Notes under the pieces: generated by a model | Told to the model about the DNA's origin: nothing | What the model saw: only the letters and a program-made list of their open reading frames with translations | Database searches by the model: none | Part shown: positions 17,501-25,771 of the stretch, one piece after another | Layout: every line of letters begins with the position of its first letter | Position numbering within the stretch: position 1 is the stretch's first letter | Made by a program: the position numbers and the translations under genes | NCBI GenBank assembly: GCA_025141675.1 | Contig: CP081161.1 | Span: 434,001 to 498,000, forward strand | DNA length: 64,000 bases | Direction of reading: 5' to 3' | From: Rhodobacteraceae bacterium S2214 | Lineage (GTDB): Bacteria > Pseudomonadota > Alphaproteobacteria > Rhodobacterales > Rhodobacteraceae

Positions 17501-17749
17501 GTCATTGCGGGTTTTCTTGTCGGTGACATTACAACGGCCGCAAGCCGCGATATTGATCCGTCGAGCGTCGATTTCACGGTCGGTGTGGATACCATCAAAC
17601 TGTCCGGTTTCCGTGATATTGACGCCTCAAACGTCATGGATTTTGTGACTGACGGTGCGCAGGGTGCTGTGTTCTCTGCCGAAGACACATCAGTCACGGT
17701 GTTTGGCGTTTCTGCCACGACGTTAAGTGCCGATGATTTTGTATTTTAA
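14594..17749 (+). CDS. Secreted beta-helix / M10-type metalloprotease / RTX fusion protein
   Basis: This 1051-residue protein has three parts. Residues 1-510 form a right-handed parallel beta-helix of the polysaccharide-lyase type, opening TYYVSTFGDDANEGT and containing repeated asparagine-rich turns such as VANNTIVDAG. Residues 540-770 form a serralysin-like zinc protease: HELGHGLGLEH (H650, E651, H654, H660) followed by the Met-turn SVMSYR (M686). The C-terminus (about 830-985) carries RTX calcium-binding nonapeptides such as GGNGEDGLYGLAGNDTLNGG, the signal for type I secretion. No N-terminal signal peptide is seen, as expected. The next gene is a lipoprotein starting 10 bases after the stop. 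Cleavage of protein and binding or cleavage of polysaccharide are inferred activities. Confidence 0.85.
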   Translation: MPSTYYVSTFGDDANEGTRDFPFATIDGIGDALMPGDTVYYLPGTYQNDTYGDLIWNGSDWVRDIWKDSSDTIVKMNDVHGTEANPIVIKPLYEGTVKFHYDGNGAIVLRDSSHIRIEGFEIEGPATSVTLDDALDAQWTYRIATSEDADGNPVYEYFERDPNEVLVETVNEMIQFHEDAGIDQSGSGKPVLFNSAAISLPKGSTHIEIVNNVIHDSAAHAISAHGGNDYITVTGNEIYNNTQHTSNGTHAVSFKGLDSFDENDGFKIFVTDNTFRDNYNTMVSWVGSKTTVTVKIDEGKSIHFQNAMDSVDPESGTMWDHGQMLVANNLIERAGNAAVTLNNVRGATVANNTIVDAGYLNTLLAQDDVVGSAWEGYFSGQGLVSGELASLGAIRLATSGVNTIANNLISLSDDTVFAVDASADATAITAVTNMFVGGRGLRIRAESDTTGPVSGGFEEIADAGFRDAAYGNYHIDPSSAAVNAGTNLSAVTTDLDGESRLGTVDVGVFESDESVDGYNRVRRPDVIDTGDPLLDELIDGLLMDSVYDAGGEITYTFDLTADIAFDDANSVLNQASIDRHLQVFADVTAYTGVTFTEVDALEQNADLYFSFRENTSTAYVYGYNGGVMHVYNPDRDTPIMGDYVDHLILHELGHGLGLEHAHDDHGHGDEEHGLPEAYQGHSWSVMSYRAHPDTNSLYYGTEHGPETFMLADIAALQYQFGANFEAQSDDTLYQVNFSTGELLINGESQGLPNNNKMQRAIWDGAGIDTLDLSNGEDHMTINLQPGSFTSFGERFLPDTTGEGVYFAEGNIANPYLYNGNLSSLIENAIGGGFRDLIIGNVLDNTLTGGNGEDGLYGLAGNDTLNGGRDNDLIIDGLGHTTATGGAGDDVVVALSGNGNLQGNGSDDVIIGGIGADNLSGGVGNDKIRGEGGRGLMFGDDVIIGGRDDDLLMGGRGADQFVFRPDDGNDVIAGFLVGDITTAASRDIDPSSVDFTVGVDTIKLSGFRDIDASNVMDFVTDGAQGAVFSAEDTSVTVFGVSATTLSADDFVF

Positions 17750-17759
17750 GGGTTTTCAG

Positions 17760-18698
17760 ATGTTTGTCCCAAAGGTCATTTTGATCCCTGCTGCGGTGCT
17801 TTCCCTGACAATCCTGTCCGCATGTGGCGGCGGCAGCGGTCCAGTGGCCGTTAATGTGCCTATACCTGTCCCGACCGAGCCGACACCGGTTGATCCTGCA
17901 GACGTTGACTTGCCAGATGATCTTGCGACTTCAACCCCGCCAATCGAAGACGAAGTTGCACCGTCGTTGGATGGTGTGGGCACAGTCGCACCTGTTGAAA
18001 TCGATCCAAGTGATCCGGTTCTTTTGGCGACATTGGCAGCAATCGAAGCGAACCAAACTGTGATTTCATCCGCTGCATTGGTCACAAACACCGACGGTAG
18101 CCGGAGTGTACTGACCCGCGACGGGTTGTATGAACGAATTGATGGATCGCTTAGCCTTGCTGACGTGGCTGCGTACCTCAATAATGATGTGCTGGGCGAT
18201 TATGATAATGCATCTGCGTTTCATCAGGCAGACGCGGTTGGGATTGTTGGTTTGGCCACGCCGCTTGCCGATCTGCGCACGACCGGTGATGCGCGGTTTG
18301 AAGGTGGTGCATCCGGTTTTGTCATCACTGGCACAAACGGTGTCGACCTGATCAAGGGCCGCAGCGTTGTTGACGTGGCATTTGGTGTCGACCGCTTGAC
18401 CGTGACGTTGGACGAATTTGAAGGTGTTAGCCAGATCAGCGGCCTTGTCGTGGATAGCCCTGTGACCGAGATCAAGCTGCGCAATGCAATCATTGCCGAC
18501 GGTGCGTTTTCGGGCGGTACCTTGTCGCTGCGCGATAGTGACGGCGCTGTGGACATTACGGGGTCAGACACGACGACGGTCGCCCAAGGGCAGTTCTTTG
18601 GGTTGGATGCCGATGGCGGCACCCCTGACGAGGTCGGCGGTTTGATCCTGTCCGAAGGCACCGAGGGCATCGTCTATGGCACGTTCATCGCCGACTAA
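17760..18698 (+). CDS. Surface lipoprotein with TbpB-like barrel features
   Basis: The 312-residue protein starts at the ATG at 17760, just downstream of the RTX protease stop; a 17727 start would overlap that gene. The signal peptide ends in the lipobox LSAC (Cys22), followed by a GGGSG linker and a proline/acid-rich stretch (about 25-80). The C-terminal part has alternating beta-strand character and ends GQFFGLDADGGTPDEVGGL...[10 protein letters not shown], the pattern of transferrin-binding-protein-B-like beta-barrel lipoproteins. It may anchor or receive the RTX protein at the cell surface (inference). A second lipoprotein of similar design follows the giant RTX gene at 57831. Confidence 0.72.
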   Translation: MFVPKVILIPAAVLSLTILSACGGGSGPVAVNVPIPVPTEPTPVDPADVDLPDDLATSTPPIEDEVAPSLDGVGTVAPVEIDPSDPVLLATLAAIEANQTVISSAALVTNTDGSRSVLTRDGLYERIDGSLSLADVAAYLNNDVLGDYDNASAFHQADAVGIVGLATPLADLRTTGDARFEGGASGFVITGTNGVDLIKGRSVVDVAFGVDRLTVTLDEFEGVSQISGLVVDSPVTEIKLRNAIIADGAFSGGTLSLRDSDGAVDITGSDTTTVAQGQFFGLDADGGTPDEVGGLILSEGTEGIVYGTFIAD

Positions 18699-20371
18699 AG
18701 CGTTGGCGTCAGCGACAGCAGGTTTTTCGAATAGTCGGCCTGTGGATTGGTGAAAAACGGCTCTGATCCGCCTGATTCCATGACTTTCCCGCCTTGCAGA
18801 ACTGTGATGTCATCAGACATCTGCCGCACGACGGCTAAGTTATGACTGACGAACAGCATTGTCAGTCCAAAGGTGCTTTGCAGGTCTTTGAGCAGGTTCA
18901 ACACCTGGGCTTGGATTGACACATCAAGGGCTGATGTCGGTTCATCACAGATTAGGAACCGCGGTCGCGCCAGAAGCGCACGCGCCACCGCAATCCGTTG
19001 TCGTTGACCGCCTGAAAATTGATGCGGGTATTTGTCGATCGCATCAGGTGCCAACCCAACAAGCGACAACATCGCAGCACATAACGCGCGGCGCTTTTTG
19101 GCGTCGTCTTCTAACCCGTAAAGCCACAGTGGTTCCGCAAGCAGCGCGCCAACACGGTGCCGGGAATTCAGGCTACTATAGGGGTCTTGGAACACCATCT
19201 GGATGATCCGCCGCGATGGGTCTTTGCGTGCCCGTGATTTTGCGTCGGGCAGCGGTTTGCCGTCCAGCGTCATCGTGCCTGCGCTGGGCTGCACGAGGCC
19301 GGTTAAAACCTTTGCCATCGTCGATTTGCCAGACCCGCTTTCGCCCACAAGACCCATTACCGTGCCCGGTCTGACAGACATGGAAACAGAGTCTAACGCG
19401 GTGAAACTGTCGGGTTTGCGGAACAGAGACGTGCGTTCGCCTGCGAATTTCACGGTGATGTCCTGCGCTTCCAACCCGATGGGGTCTTGGATGCCACCGG
19501 CCAGTAACCACGCCTCTGCGTCCATCCCGCTGACGATTTCGGGTGCGTCGACGTCGGCTTCTGTTGCAGGAACAAGAAAGCGGTCGATCTTTTGATCCAG
19601 TCGCGGAACAGCGGCGAGCAGGGCGCGCGTGTATGGGTGTTCTGGCAGCCGCAGTACGCGTTCTGTTGGGCCGCTTTCCATCACTTTTCCGCCACGCAAA
19701 ACGGTGACGTTATCGGTAATCTGCGCAATCACGCCAATGTCGTGGGTGATCAGGATAAAACCGATCCCGCGTGTGTCCGCCAGTTCGCGGATCAGGTCGA
19801 GAACCTGAGACTGAACCGCCACGTCAAGTGCGGTTGTCGGTTCATCCGCGATGATCAGATCGGGGTTCGTGCATAGCGCAAGCGCGATCACAACACGCTG
19901 CCGCATGCCGCCGGAAAACTGGTGGGGGTAGGCCTTGATCCGGTCACTGGCGTTTTTGATTCCGATCTCGGTCAGCAGATCAACGGCACGCGCGCGTGCA
20001 TCAGTGTCTGAAATATCCTCGTGCGATTGCATCGTTTCGATCAACTGGTCTTCGATCCGCATCAGCGGGTTCAGGCTGGTTTGCGGGTCTTGGAAGATCA
20101 TTGAAATACGCGCACCGCGCACCGCATGTGCCTGCGCGGTTGTCAGGTCGCGCAGGTTGGTGTCGCCCAAAGACATCTCGCCTTGTGCCACATAACCGGG
20201 GCTTTGCAGCAGCCCGATGATGGCGGCGCCGATGGTCGATTTGCCAGCCCCGCTTTCGCCGACAAGGCCGTGGATTTCGCCTGCTTTGACACTGATATTC
20301 ACGTTTTCGATGGTCGTGAATTCACCCCGCCGCGACGGGAATTTGACGGTCAGATTTGTGACGGACAACAT
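18695..20371 (-). CDS. Peptide/nickel-type ABC importer, fused double ATPase
   Basis: The 558-residue protein carries two complete ATPase domains in one chain (YejF/GsiA type), replacing separate DppD and DppF subunits. Domain 1 has [22 protein letters not shown] and [13 protein letters not shown]. Domain 2 (from about 285) has [24 protein letters not shown] and [13 protein letters not shown]. Both have intact H-loops (LITHDIG, FVSHNLA). It should energise uptake of oligopeptides or related solutes. Its start shares one base with the permease stop, and its own stop overlaps the convergent lipoprotein by four bases. Confidence 0.92.
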   Translation of the reverse strand: MLSVTNLTVKFPSRRGEFTTIENVNISVKAGEIHGLVGESGAGKSTIGAAIIGLLQSPGYVAQGEMSLGDTNLRDLTTAQAHAVRGARISMIFQDPQTSLNPLMRIEDQLIETMQSHEDISDTDARARAVDLLTEIGIKNASDRIKAYPHQFSGGMRQRVVIALALCTNPDLIIADEPTTALDVAVQSQVLDLIRELADTRGIGFILITHDIGVIAQITDNVTVLRGGKVMESGPTERVLRLPEHPYTRALLAAVPRLDQKIDRFLVPATEADVDAPEIVSGMDAEAWLLAGGIQDPIGLEAQDITVKFAGERTSLFRKPDSFTALDSVSMSVRPGTVMGLVGESGSGKSTMAKVLTGLVQPSAGTMTLDGKPLPDAKSRARKDPSRRIIQMVFQDPYSSLNSRHRVGALLAEPLWLYGLEDDAKKRRALCAAMLSLVGLAPDAIDKYPHQFSGGQRQRIAVARALLARPRFLICDEPTSALDVSIQAQVLNLLKDLQSTFGLTMLFVSHNLAVVRQMSDDITVLQGGKVMESGGSEPFFTNPQADYSKNLLSLTPTL

Positions 20372-21276
20372 CAGCGCAACCTCGGGTTAAAGACATCGCG
20401 CAAGAAATCACCCAGCACGTTGATGGACACGACAAGGGCGACAAGGAACATCGTTGGTACCCACAAAATCCACCATTCGCCGGACAGCAGAAAGCCCATG
20501 CCGATGCGGATAAGCGTGCCTAACGAAGGGGAATCCGCCGGTAATCCGATGCCGAGGAACGATAGTGTGGCTTCGAGCAGGATCGCGCTGGCAAGGTCCA
20601 CGGTCATGATCACCAGCAGTGGCCCCATGATATTGGGCAGGATATGCCACAGCATGACGCGCAGGGGATGTTGGCCCATGATCATCGCAGCCTGCACGTA
20701 TTCTTTGTTCTTTTCGACAAAGACGGACGCGCGGGCGGTGCGCGCAAAGTTCACCCACAGCGATAGGGCAATTGCGGTTGTGAGAACGATCACCCGCAGT
20801 TCTTGATGTATGTCCGAGGGCAGAATGCCGCGCGCGATACCGTCGATGAGCAATGCGGTCAGGATCGCAGGCAGCGCCAGCTGCACGTCCGCGACCCGCA
20901 TGATGATCGCGTCCAATCGGCCGCCATAGTAGCCCGCGATCAGGCCAAGGCTGACCCCAAGCACCAGCGCGATGGCCATCGCGACGATCCCGATCAGCAT
21001 CGACAGGCGCGCGCCGTACAGGATCGCGGCGACCATATCGCGGCCTTGATCGTCTGTGCCAAGCGGGAAGCGGGCTGTGCCGAATTCTTCCCACATGGGT
21101 GGCAAAAGTCCGTCCATCAGCGAAAAAGACGCCAAATCATACGGATTAGTGTCTACGAGCCACGGTGCGAAGATTGCCCCGAACAGGATCGCAAGCGCTG
21201 TGAGTGCGGCGATGATGGCGGCTGGTCTGCGTCGGAAAAGCCAGAAACCGTCACTGTCCCAAAGGCGATATAACAT
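20371..21276 (-). CDS. Peptide/nickel-type ABC importer permease, DppC-like
   Basis: This 301-residue inner-membrane subunit has an N-terminal membrane segment (AAIIALTALAILFGAIFAPWLV) and five further segments. The EAA loop that contacts the ATPase reads EYVQAAMIMGQHPLRVMLWHILPN. The early soluble loop with RFPLGTDDQGRDMVAAILYGARLS is diagnostic for DppC/OppC permeases. It is encoded between the DppB-like permease and the ATPase with one-base overlaps, so the three are coupled. Confidence 0.92.
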   Translation of the reverse strand: MLYRLWDSDGFWLFRRRPAAIIAALTALAILFGAIFAPWLVDTNPYDLASFSLMDGLLPPMWEEFGTARFPLGTDDQGRDMVAAILYGARLSMLIGIVAMAIALVLGVSLGLIAGYYGGRLDAIIMRVADVQLALPAILTALLIDGIARGILPSDIHQELRVIVLTTAIALSLWVNFARTARASVFVEKNKEYVQAAMIMGQHPLRVMLWHILPNIMGPLLVIMTVDLASAILLEATLSFLGIGLPADSPSLGTLIRIGMGFLLSGEWWILWVPTMFLVALVVSINVLGDFLRDVFNPRLR

Positions 21277-22250
21277 TACGCTGCCTCCTTCACGCGCAGG
21301 CGCGGGTCGATTGCCACGTAGAGCAGATCAACGATCAGGTTCACCAACACAAAGAAAAACGCGATCACGACAAGGTAGACGCCCATGACCGGAATATCGA
21401 CAAACCGGATGGATTCAAGGAACAGCAGGCCCATGCCGGGCCACTGGAAAACAGACTCTGTTACGATGGAAAACGCGATCACGCCGCCGAATTGTAGGCC
21501 AATGATCGTGATGACGGGGACCATCGTGTTCGCGAGCGCATGTTTGTAGTGCAGCGACCGCGTCGGGATGCCGCGTGCCATCGCGAAGCGGATGTAGTCG
21601 GTTTTCATGACTTCCATCATTTGCGCACGGACGAGCCGCATGGTGAGGGTCAGTTGATAAACCCCAAGCGTAAGAGCCGGTAATATCAATGACCGCCAGC
21701 CGTCGAGCGTGAGGAATGATGTGCTCCACCCGCCGATTTGTGTGGTGCCGGATCGGCCAAAGGTGGGAAGCCAACCGAGCTGCACGCCGAACAGGAAGAT
21801 CAGCATGATCCCGATCACAAACGTGGGGATCGAGACGCCGACAAGGGTGGTCAGCAAGATCGCTTGGGATGCGACGCCGCTTGGTCGTAGCGCTGTGTAA
21901 ACGCCAGCGGGGATGCCAATGATCAGCGATATGACCAGCGCGAAAGTGCCAAGTTCAAGCGTCGCGGGCAGGCGTTTCGCGATCATTTCGCCGACGGGTT
22001 CGCGGGTCCGGTAGGAATAGCCAAAGTCGCCTTTCAATAGATCCGTTGAGAAGCGGTAGAATTGTAGGGCAAAGGGGTCGTTCAGGCCAAGATCTTCGCG
22101 CAGGCGTTCGCGGTCCTCGACCGAGGTTTCGACGCCCGTCATCTGGCTGACCGGATCGCCCACAAAGCGGAATAGTGAAAAGGCCAGAAACGCGACAGCC
22201 AACATCACAAACGCCGATTGGACGAGCCGTTTGAAGATGAGATAGATCAT
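21276..22250 (-). CDS. Peptide/nickel-type ABC importer permease, DppB-like
   Basis: The 324-residue permease has the family's first membrane helix (IFKRLVQSAFVMLAVAFLAFSLF), the periplasmic loop with LREDLGLNDPFALQFYRF and GDFGYSYRTREPV, and the EAA loop DYIRFAMARGIPTRSLHYKHALAN. It forms the channel together with the DppC-like subunit. It is preceded by the binding-protein gene, from which it is separated by 71 bases containing a strong hairpin. Confidence 0.92.
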   Translation of the reverse strand: MIYLIFKRLVQSAFVMLAVAFLAFSLFRFVGDPVSQMTGVETSVEDRERLREDLGLNDPFALQFYRFSTDLLKGDFGYSYRTREPVGEMIAKRLPATLELGTFALVISLIIGIPAGVYTALRPSGVASQAILLTTLVGVSIPTFVIGIMLIFLFGVQLGWLPTFGRSGTTQIGGWSTSFLTLDGWRSLILPALTLGVYQLTLTMRLVRAQMMEVMKTDYIRFAMARGIPTRSLHYKHALANTMVPVITIIGLQFGGVIAFSIVTESVFQWPGMGLLFLESIRFVDIPVMGVYLVVIAFFFVLVNLIVDLLYVAIDPRLRVKEAA

Positions 22251-22271
22251 CGTATTGGCCTATTCGTGTCT

Positions 22272-22297
22272 AGTCAGGGCCAAATGCGGCCCTGACT
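22272..22297 (-). terminator. Hairpin after the peptide-binding-protein gene
   Basis: AGTCAGGGCC (22272-22281) and GGCCCTGACT (22288-22297) form a perfect ten-base-pair stem with a six-base loop. It lies between the binding-protein stop and the dppB-like start, inside the operon. There is no T-run after it in the direction of transcription, so it more likely stabilises the upstream message or gives partial read-through than terminates completely. Confidence 0.7.
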
Positions 22298-22321
22298 TTT
22301 GATAAACGCGTAACGCGTGGA

Positions 22322-23896
22322 TTAGTTCACAGTGACCCAGCGCAACATGAAGAAGTTGTCGGCACGCTGTGTCAGATCAACGTTGTCTTTCGCAGCCCAA
22401 ATCAGCGGCTGTGTGTAAAGCGGCACATAGGCAGTTTCGGCCTGTGTGATTTCGACAACCTGATCAATCAGCGCCTGGCGGGCGTCCGCATCAATTTCCT
22501 GCTGGATTTGCGGCAGCAGCGCGTCAACTTCGGCGTTGGAATAGTTGCCGAAGTTCCACGAACCCAGTTTCTTTTCGTCATCCTGAGAATGCATCAAGAA
22601 ACGGATCGGGTGTTCCGCGTCGAATGTGCCTGGGGACCAGCCCAGCAGGTACATGTCGAAATCGTCGGCTCGCAGTTGTTCCCAGTAGTTGCGCACTGGC
22701 ACTGTTGTCAGTTCTGCGTTCATACCAACAGCGGCCAGCATAGATGCTGCCGCACGGCACAGCGCCTCATCGTTGATGTAGCGGTCGTTTGTGCATTTCA
22801 GACCAAACGAGAACCCGTCTGGATACCCAGCTTCGGCAAGCAGTTCTTTCGCACGCTCTGGATTATATTCAGGACGGTCTGCGTTTGCTTCGGAATAGCC
22901 AGAGATGCCTTCAGGTACCAATTGGCTGACAGGTTCGATTTTGCCGCGCATCACGACGCGGTCGATGGTGTTCACGTCAATCGCATGCGCCACTGCAAGC
23001 CGCACTTTCGGATCTGTGAAAGGGTTTGTGTCCGTCACATCTTCGGAAAACAGCAGAGTGTCGTGTTCGTGGCCAAAGCCAAACATGATCACGCGGGTTT
23101 CCAAGCCTTCGAGAACCTTAAATCCATCGCGGCCTTCGACCTGACCCACATCCTGCAACGGGATTGGCTGGATGAAGTCGATCTCGCCGGACAAAAGTGC
23201 GGCAAGCCCCGTGGATGCGTTGCCGATTGGCGTAAATGTCGCCTCGGTGATGTTGTGTTCCGCTTCGTCCCACCAGCCCTCAAATGGCGCAAGCGTCGTT
23301 GTCACGCCCGGGTCGCGGGATGCAATCATGAATGGGCCGGTGCCATTTGCATTGCGGGTTGCATGGTTTTCCGCGTCACGTGCAGGCAGGGCTGCGTCGT
23401 TGTCTGTCGTCCAACCGCTGTCCATGATCATGAAATTCGCGATGCTGTCAGGGAACAGCGGGTTCGGCGCGGAGGTTACGAATTCGACGGTAAAGTCATC
23501 AACGACGCGGAATTCAGAAACCGGCGCAAACCATGACCGCACGTCTGATGCTTCGTTTGATGCGCGTTCGTAGGAGAATTTCACGTCTTCTGCCGTAAAT
23601 TCGGACCCGTCCTGATAGGTCACGCCTTGGCGCAGATTAAACCTCCAGCCGTTTTCGCCTTCGAGTGGTTCCCACGATTCAGCCAAGGACGGTTCAATCG
23701 CCATATCTTTGCCGCGGCGCACAAGACCTTCATACACGTTGTTCAGGAACGACAGCACAGGGGCCGCGTTCACGGCATGGGGGTCCATTGTCTGTGGATC
23801 TGTCGTGGATGCCCAGCGCAGCGTTTCCGCAGTTGCCCCGTTCGCAATCAGCGCAAGCGCTGTCGCCGAGAGTTTAAGTTTGTTCGATAAACGCAT
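22322..23896 (-). CDS. ABC importer periplasmic substrate-binding protein (family 5, DppA/OppA-like)
   Basis: The protein has 524 residues from the ATG at 23896, which has GGGG about eight bases upstream and begins directly with the signal peptide (MRLSNKLKLSATALALIANGATA). The mature protein shows family-5 features: LRWASTTDPQTMDPHAV, EPSLAESWEPL, TYQDGSEFTAEDVKFSYERA, and FTDPKVRLAVAHAID. Ligands of this family include peptides, nickel chelates and glutathione; the sequence does not say which. It heads the leftward operon SBP-permease-permease-ATPase and diverges from the sensor kinase gene at 24053. Confidence 0.92.
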   Translation of the reverse strand: MRLSNKLKLSATALALIANGATAETLRWASTTDPQTMDPHAVNAAPVLSFLNNVYEGLVRRGKDMAIEPSLAESWEPLEGENGWRFNLRQGVTYQDGSEFTAEDVKFSYERASNEASDVRSWFAPVSEFRVVDDFTVEFVTSAPNPLFPDSIANFMIMDSGWTTDNDAALPARDAENHATRNANGTGPFMIASRDPGVTTTLAPFEGWWDEAEHNITEATFTPIGNASTGLAALLSGEIDFIQPIPLQDVGQVEGRDGFKVLEGLETRVIMFGFGHEHDTLLFSEDVTDTNPFTDPKVRLAVAHAIDVNTIDRVVMRGKIEPVSQLVPEGISGYSEANADRPEYNPERAKELLAEAGYPDGFSFGLKCTNDRYINDEALCRAAASMLAAVGMNAELTTVPVRNYWEQLRADDFDMYLLGWSPGTFDAEHPIRFLMHSQDDEKKLGSWNFGNYSNAEVDALLPQIQQEIDADARQALIDQVVEITQAETAYVPLYTQPLIWAAKDNVDLTQRADNFFMLRWVTVN

Positions 23897-24052
23897 GTGT
23901 ATCCCCATTTTTGATTCCGTCCTGATCACACTGACGCCGTGCGACATTTTGTCAAATCACGCTTCATGTGCGCCAATCGCTACCTAGTCCGCTGTCGTCA
24001 TTGGAAAACCCTGATTGTTTGACATTTGACCCATTTCACGCGACCGATACAC

Positions 24053-25771
24053 ATGCGCCGCCTTCCCCGATTTCTGACAGCCCTTGTGGTCTTGGCCATA
24101 GCCGCCTTGGTTAACCAATTGTCGTATCGGTATTTCGAATCCGAGGAATTGTCGAAAGCCGAAGGGCGGTTGTCGCTTTATCACAGCACGGTCACGTCCG
24201 AGCTCGCGCGCTTTTCGCACCTGACGTATGTTCTGGCCCGCGATCCGTTTGTTGTGGCGACGGCCCAAGGTGGTGACCGTGATCTGTTGAATGATCGACT
24301 GAAAGATTTCGCGGCTCAGGCTGAATTGGATGCCATCTATTTGATGCAGCCCAGTGGTGCTACGATTTCAGCGTCTAATGCGCATCTGGAGGGCAGTTTT
24401 GTTGGTCAAAACTATGCCTTCCGTCCGTATTTCCAGACGGCATTGGGCGGTGGGCAGGGTCGGTTCTACGGGATTGGTGCGACAACCGGTTTGCCCGGTT
24501 ATTTTATCGCAGATGCGGTGCGCGACGGGGCCGATGCGATTGTTGGCGTGATTGCGATCAAGATCGATCTGTCCCAATTGGCGCAAAGCTGGCGAGATTC
24601 TGGTGAACAAGTTTTGTTGGTCAATCAGGATGGCGTTGTCTTGTTGGCGTCAGATGAAGCGTGGCAATACCGCACGCTGACTGCATTGACCGATACGCAA
24701 CGCGGCGCCATTGCACAAAGCCGCCAGTTTTCCGGTCAGGACCTACAACCATTACAATGGTCGCCCCATGACGCGTTTCGTGCGTCGATTGGCGGTGATG
24801 AAAGATTACACGTGGTCGCGCGTGATTTGCCGCATGATTGGGCAATCCATTACTTTGCAAGCGATGACCGCGCTACGACACGCACATGGCTAGTGACTGC
24901 GGCTTTAATCTTTGCGGCGGGTTTGGCGTTTATCATGGTCCAAGTCCAAAGGTCGCGCCGTATGGCTGTGGCTTTGCAAAAATCGGTCGACGAGGAAGCA
25001 GAGCTGCGGCGCGCAAATGATCGGCTGGCCGTAGAAATTGAGGACCGCCGCAGCGCCGAACGCCGTTTGAAGCGGACGCAGGGCGAATTGGAAAGATCCA
25101 GCCGTCTGGCGGCATTGGGCCAGTTGTCCGCATCCGTGACCCATGAGCTTGGCCAACCAATTGCCGCGATGCGCAACCACATCGCCGCCGCTGAAATCAG
25201 TGCAAAGGCAGCGCCAGACATAGCAGGCAAAATCGGTGGTCTCGTGGATCGGATGGAAGGGATCACCCGTCAACTTAAGTTCTTTGCGCGGTCCGGCAGC
25301 GAACCGTTTGAACCATTCGATCTGCGTGACGCTTTGCAGGCGGCAATTGCATTGGTTGAACCGAATTACAGTGCTGGCGGAATTGCGTTGATCTCGGATA
25401 TGCCTGACGAACCTGTCATGACGCGCGGGATCAAATTGCGGATCGAACAGGTCCTGACAAATGTCCTGCGCAATGCGGCGGATGCGGTTGAAGAGGCGGA
25501 AAATCCCAGTGTTAGGGTCGTATTGGGCGGTGATCCGGCGTGGGTGTCGGTCACTGATAACGGGCACGGTTTGGGGGATGCCACGCTTGCAGATTTGGCA
25601 GAGCCTTTCATGACAACCCGTGATAGCGGACGTGGTATGGGGTTAGGTCTTGCCATTTCTGCGCAGATTGTGCGCGATCACGGGGGTGATATGACTGCTG
25701 AAAACGGCGCCGATGGCGGTGCGGTTTTTCATATCCGGTTTGCCGATACGACAGAGGATACGACATCATGA
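24053..25771 (+). CDS. Sensor histidine kinase, DctB-like
   Basis: The 572-residue kinase (ATG at 24053; a TTG at 24026 is possible) has two membrane segments (about 5-24 and 283-303) flanking a periplasmic sensor of the double-Cache type that contains FVGQNYAFRPYFQTAL, as in DctB. A cytoplasmic coiled coil (RRANDRLAVEIEDRRSAERRLKR) leads to the dimerisation helix with H364 in SVTHELGQP. The ATPase domain then shows VLTNVLRNAADAVEEA (N box), VTDNGHGLG (G1) and GRGMGLGLAIS (G2). Family members sense C4-dicarboxylates and similar organic acids. It overlaps the response-regulator gene by four bases. Confidence 0.88.
   Translation: MRRLPRFLTALVVLAIAALVNQLSYRYFESEELSKAEGRLSLYHSTVTSELARFSHLTYVLARDPFVVATAQGGDRDLLNDRLKDFAAQAELDAIYLMQPSGATISASNAHLEGSFVGQNYAFRPYFQTALGGGQGRFYGIGATTGLPGYFIADAVRDGADAIVGVIAIKIDLSQLAQSWRDSGEQVLLVNQDGVVLLASDEAWQYRTLTALTDTQRGAIAQSRQFSGQDLQPLQWSPHDAFRASIGGDERLHVVARDLPHDWAIHYFASDDRATTRTWLVTAALIFAAGLAFIMVQVQRSRRMAVALQKSVDEEAELRRANDRLAVEIEDRRSAERRLKRTQGELERSSRLAALGQLSASVTHELGQPIAAMRNHIAAAEISAKAAPDIAGKIGGLVDRMEGITRQLKFFARSGSEPFEPFDLRDALQAAIALVEPNYSAGGIALISDMPDEPVMTRGIKLRIEQVLTNVLRNAADAVEEAENPSVRVVLGGDPAWVSVTDNGHGLGDATLADLAEPFMTTRDSGRGMGLGLAISAQIVRDHGGDMTAENGADGGAVFHIRFADTTEDTTS

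Noticed and set aside
22508-23536. 342-residue open frame antisense to the peptide-binding protein
   Set aside because: It lies wholly within a well-supported binding-protein gene and shows no domain features.
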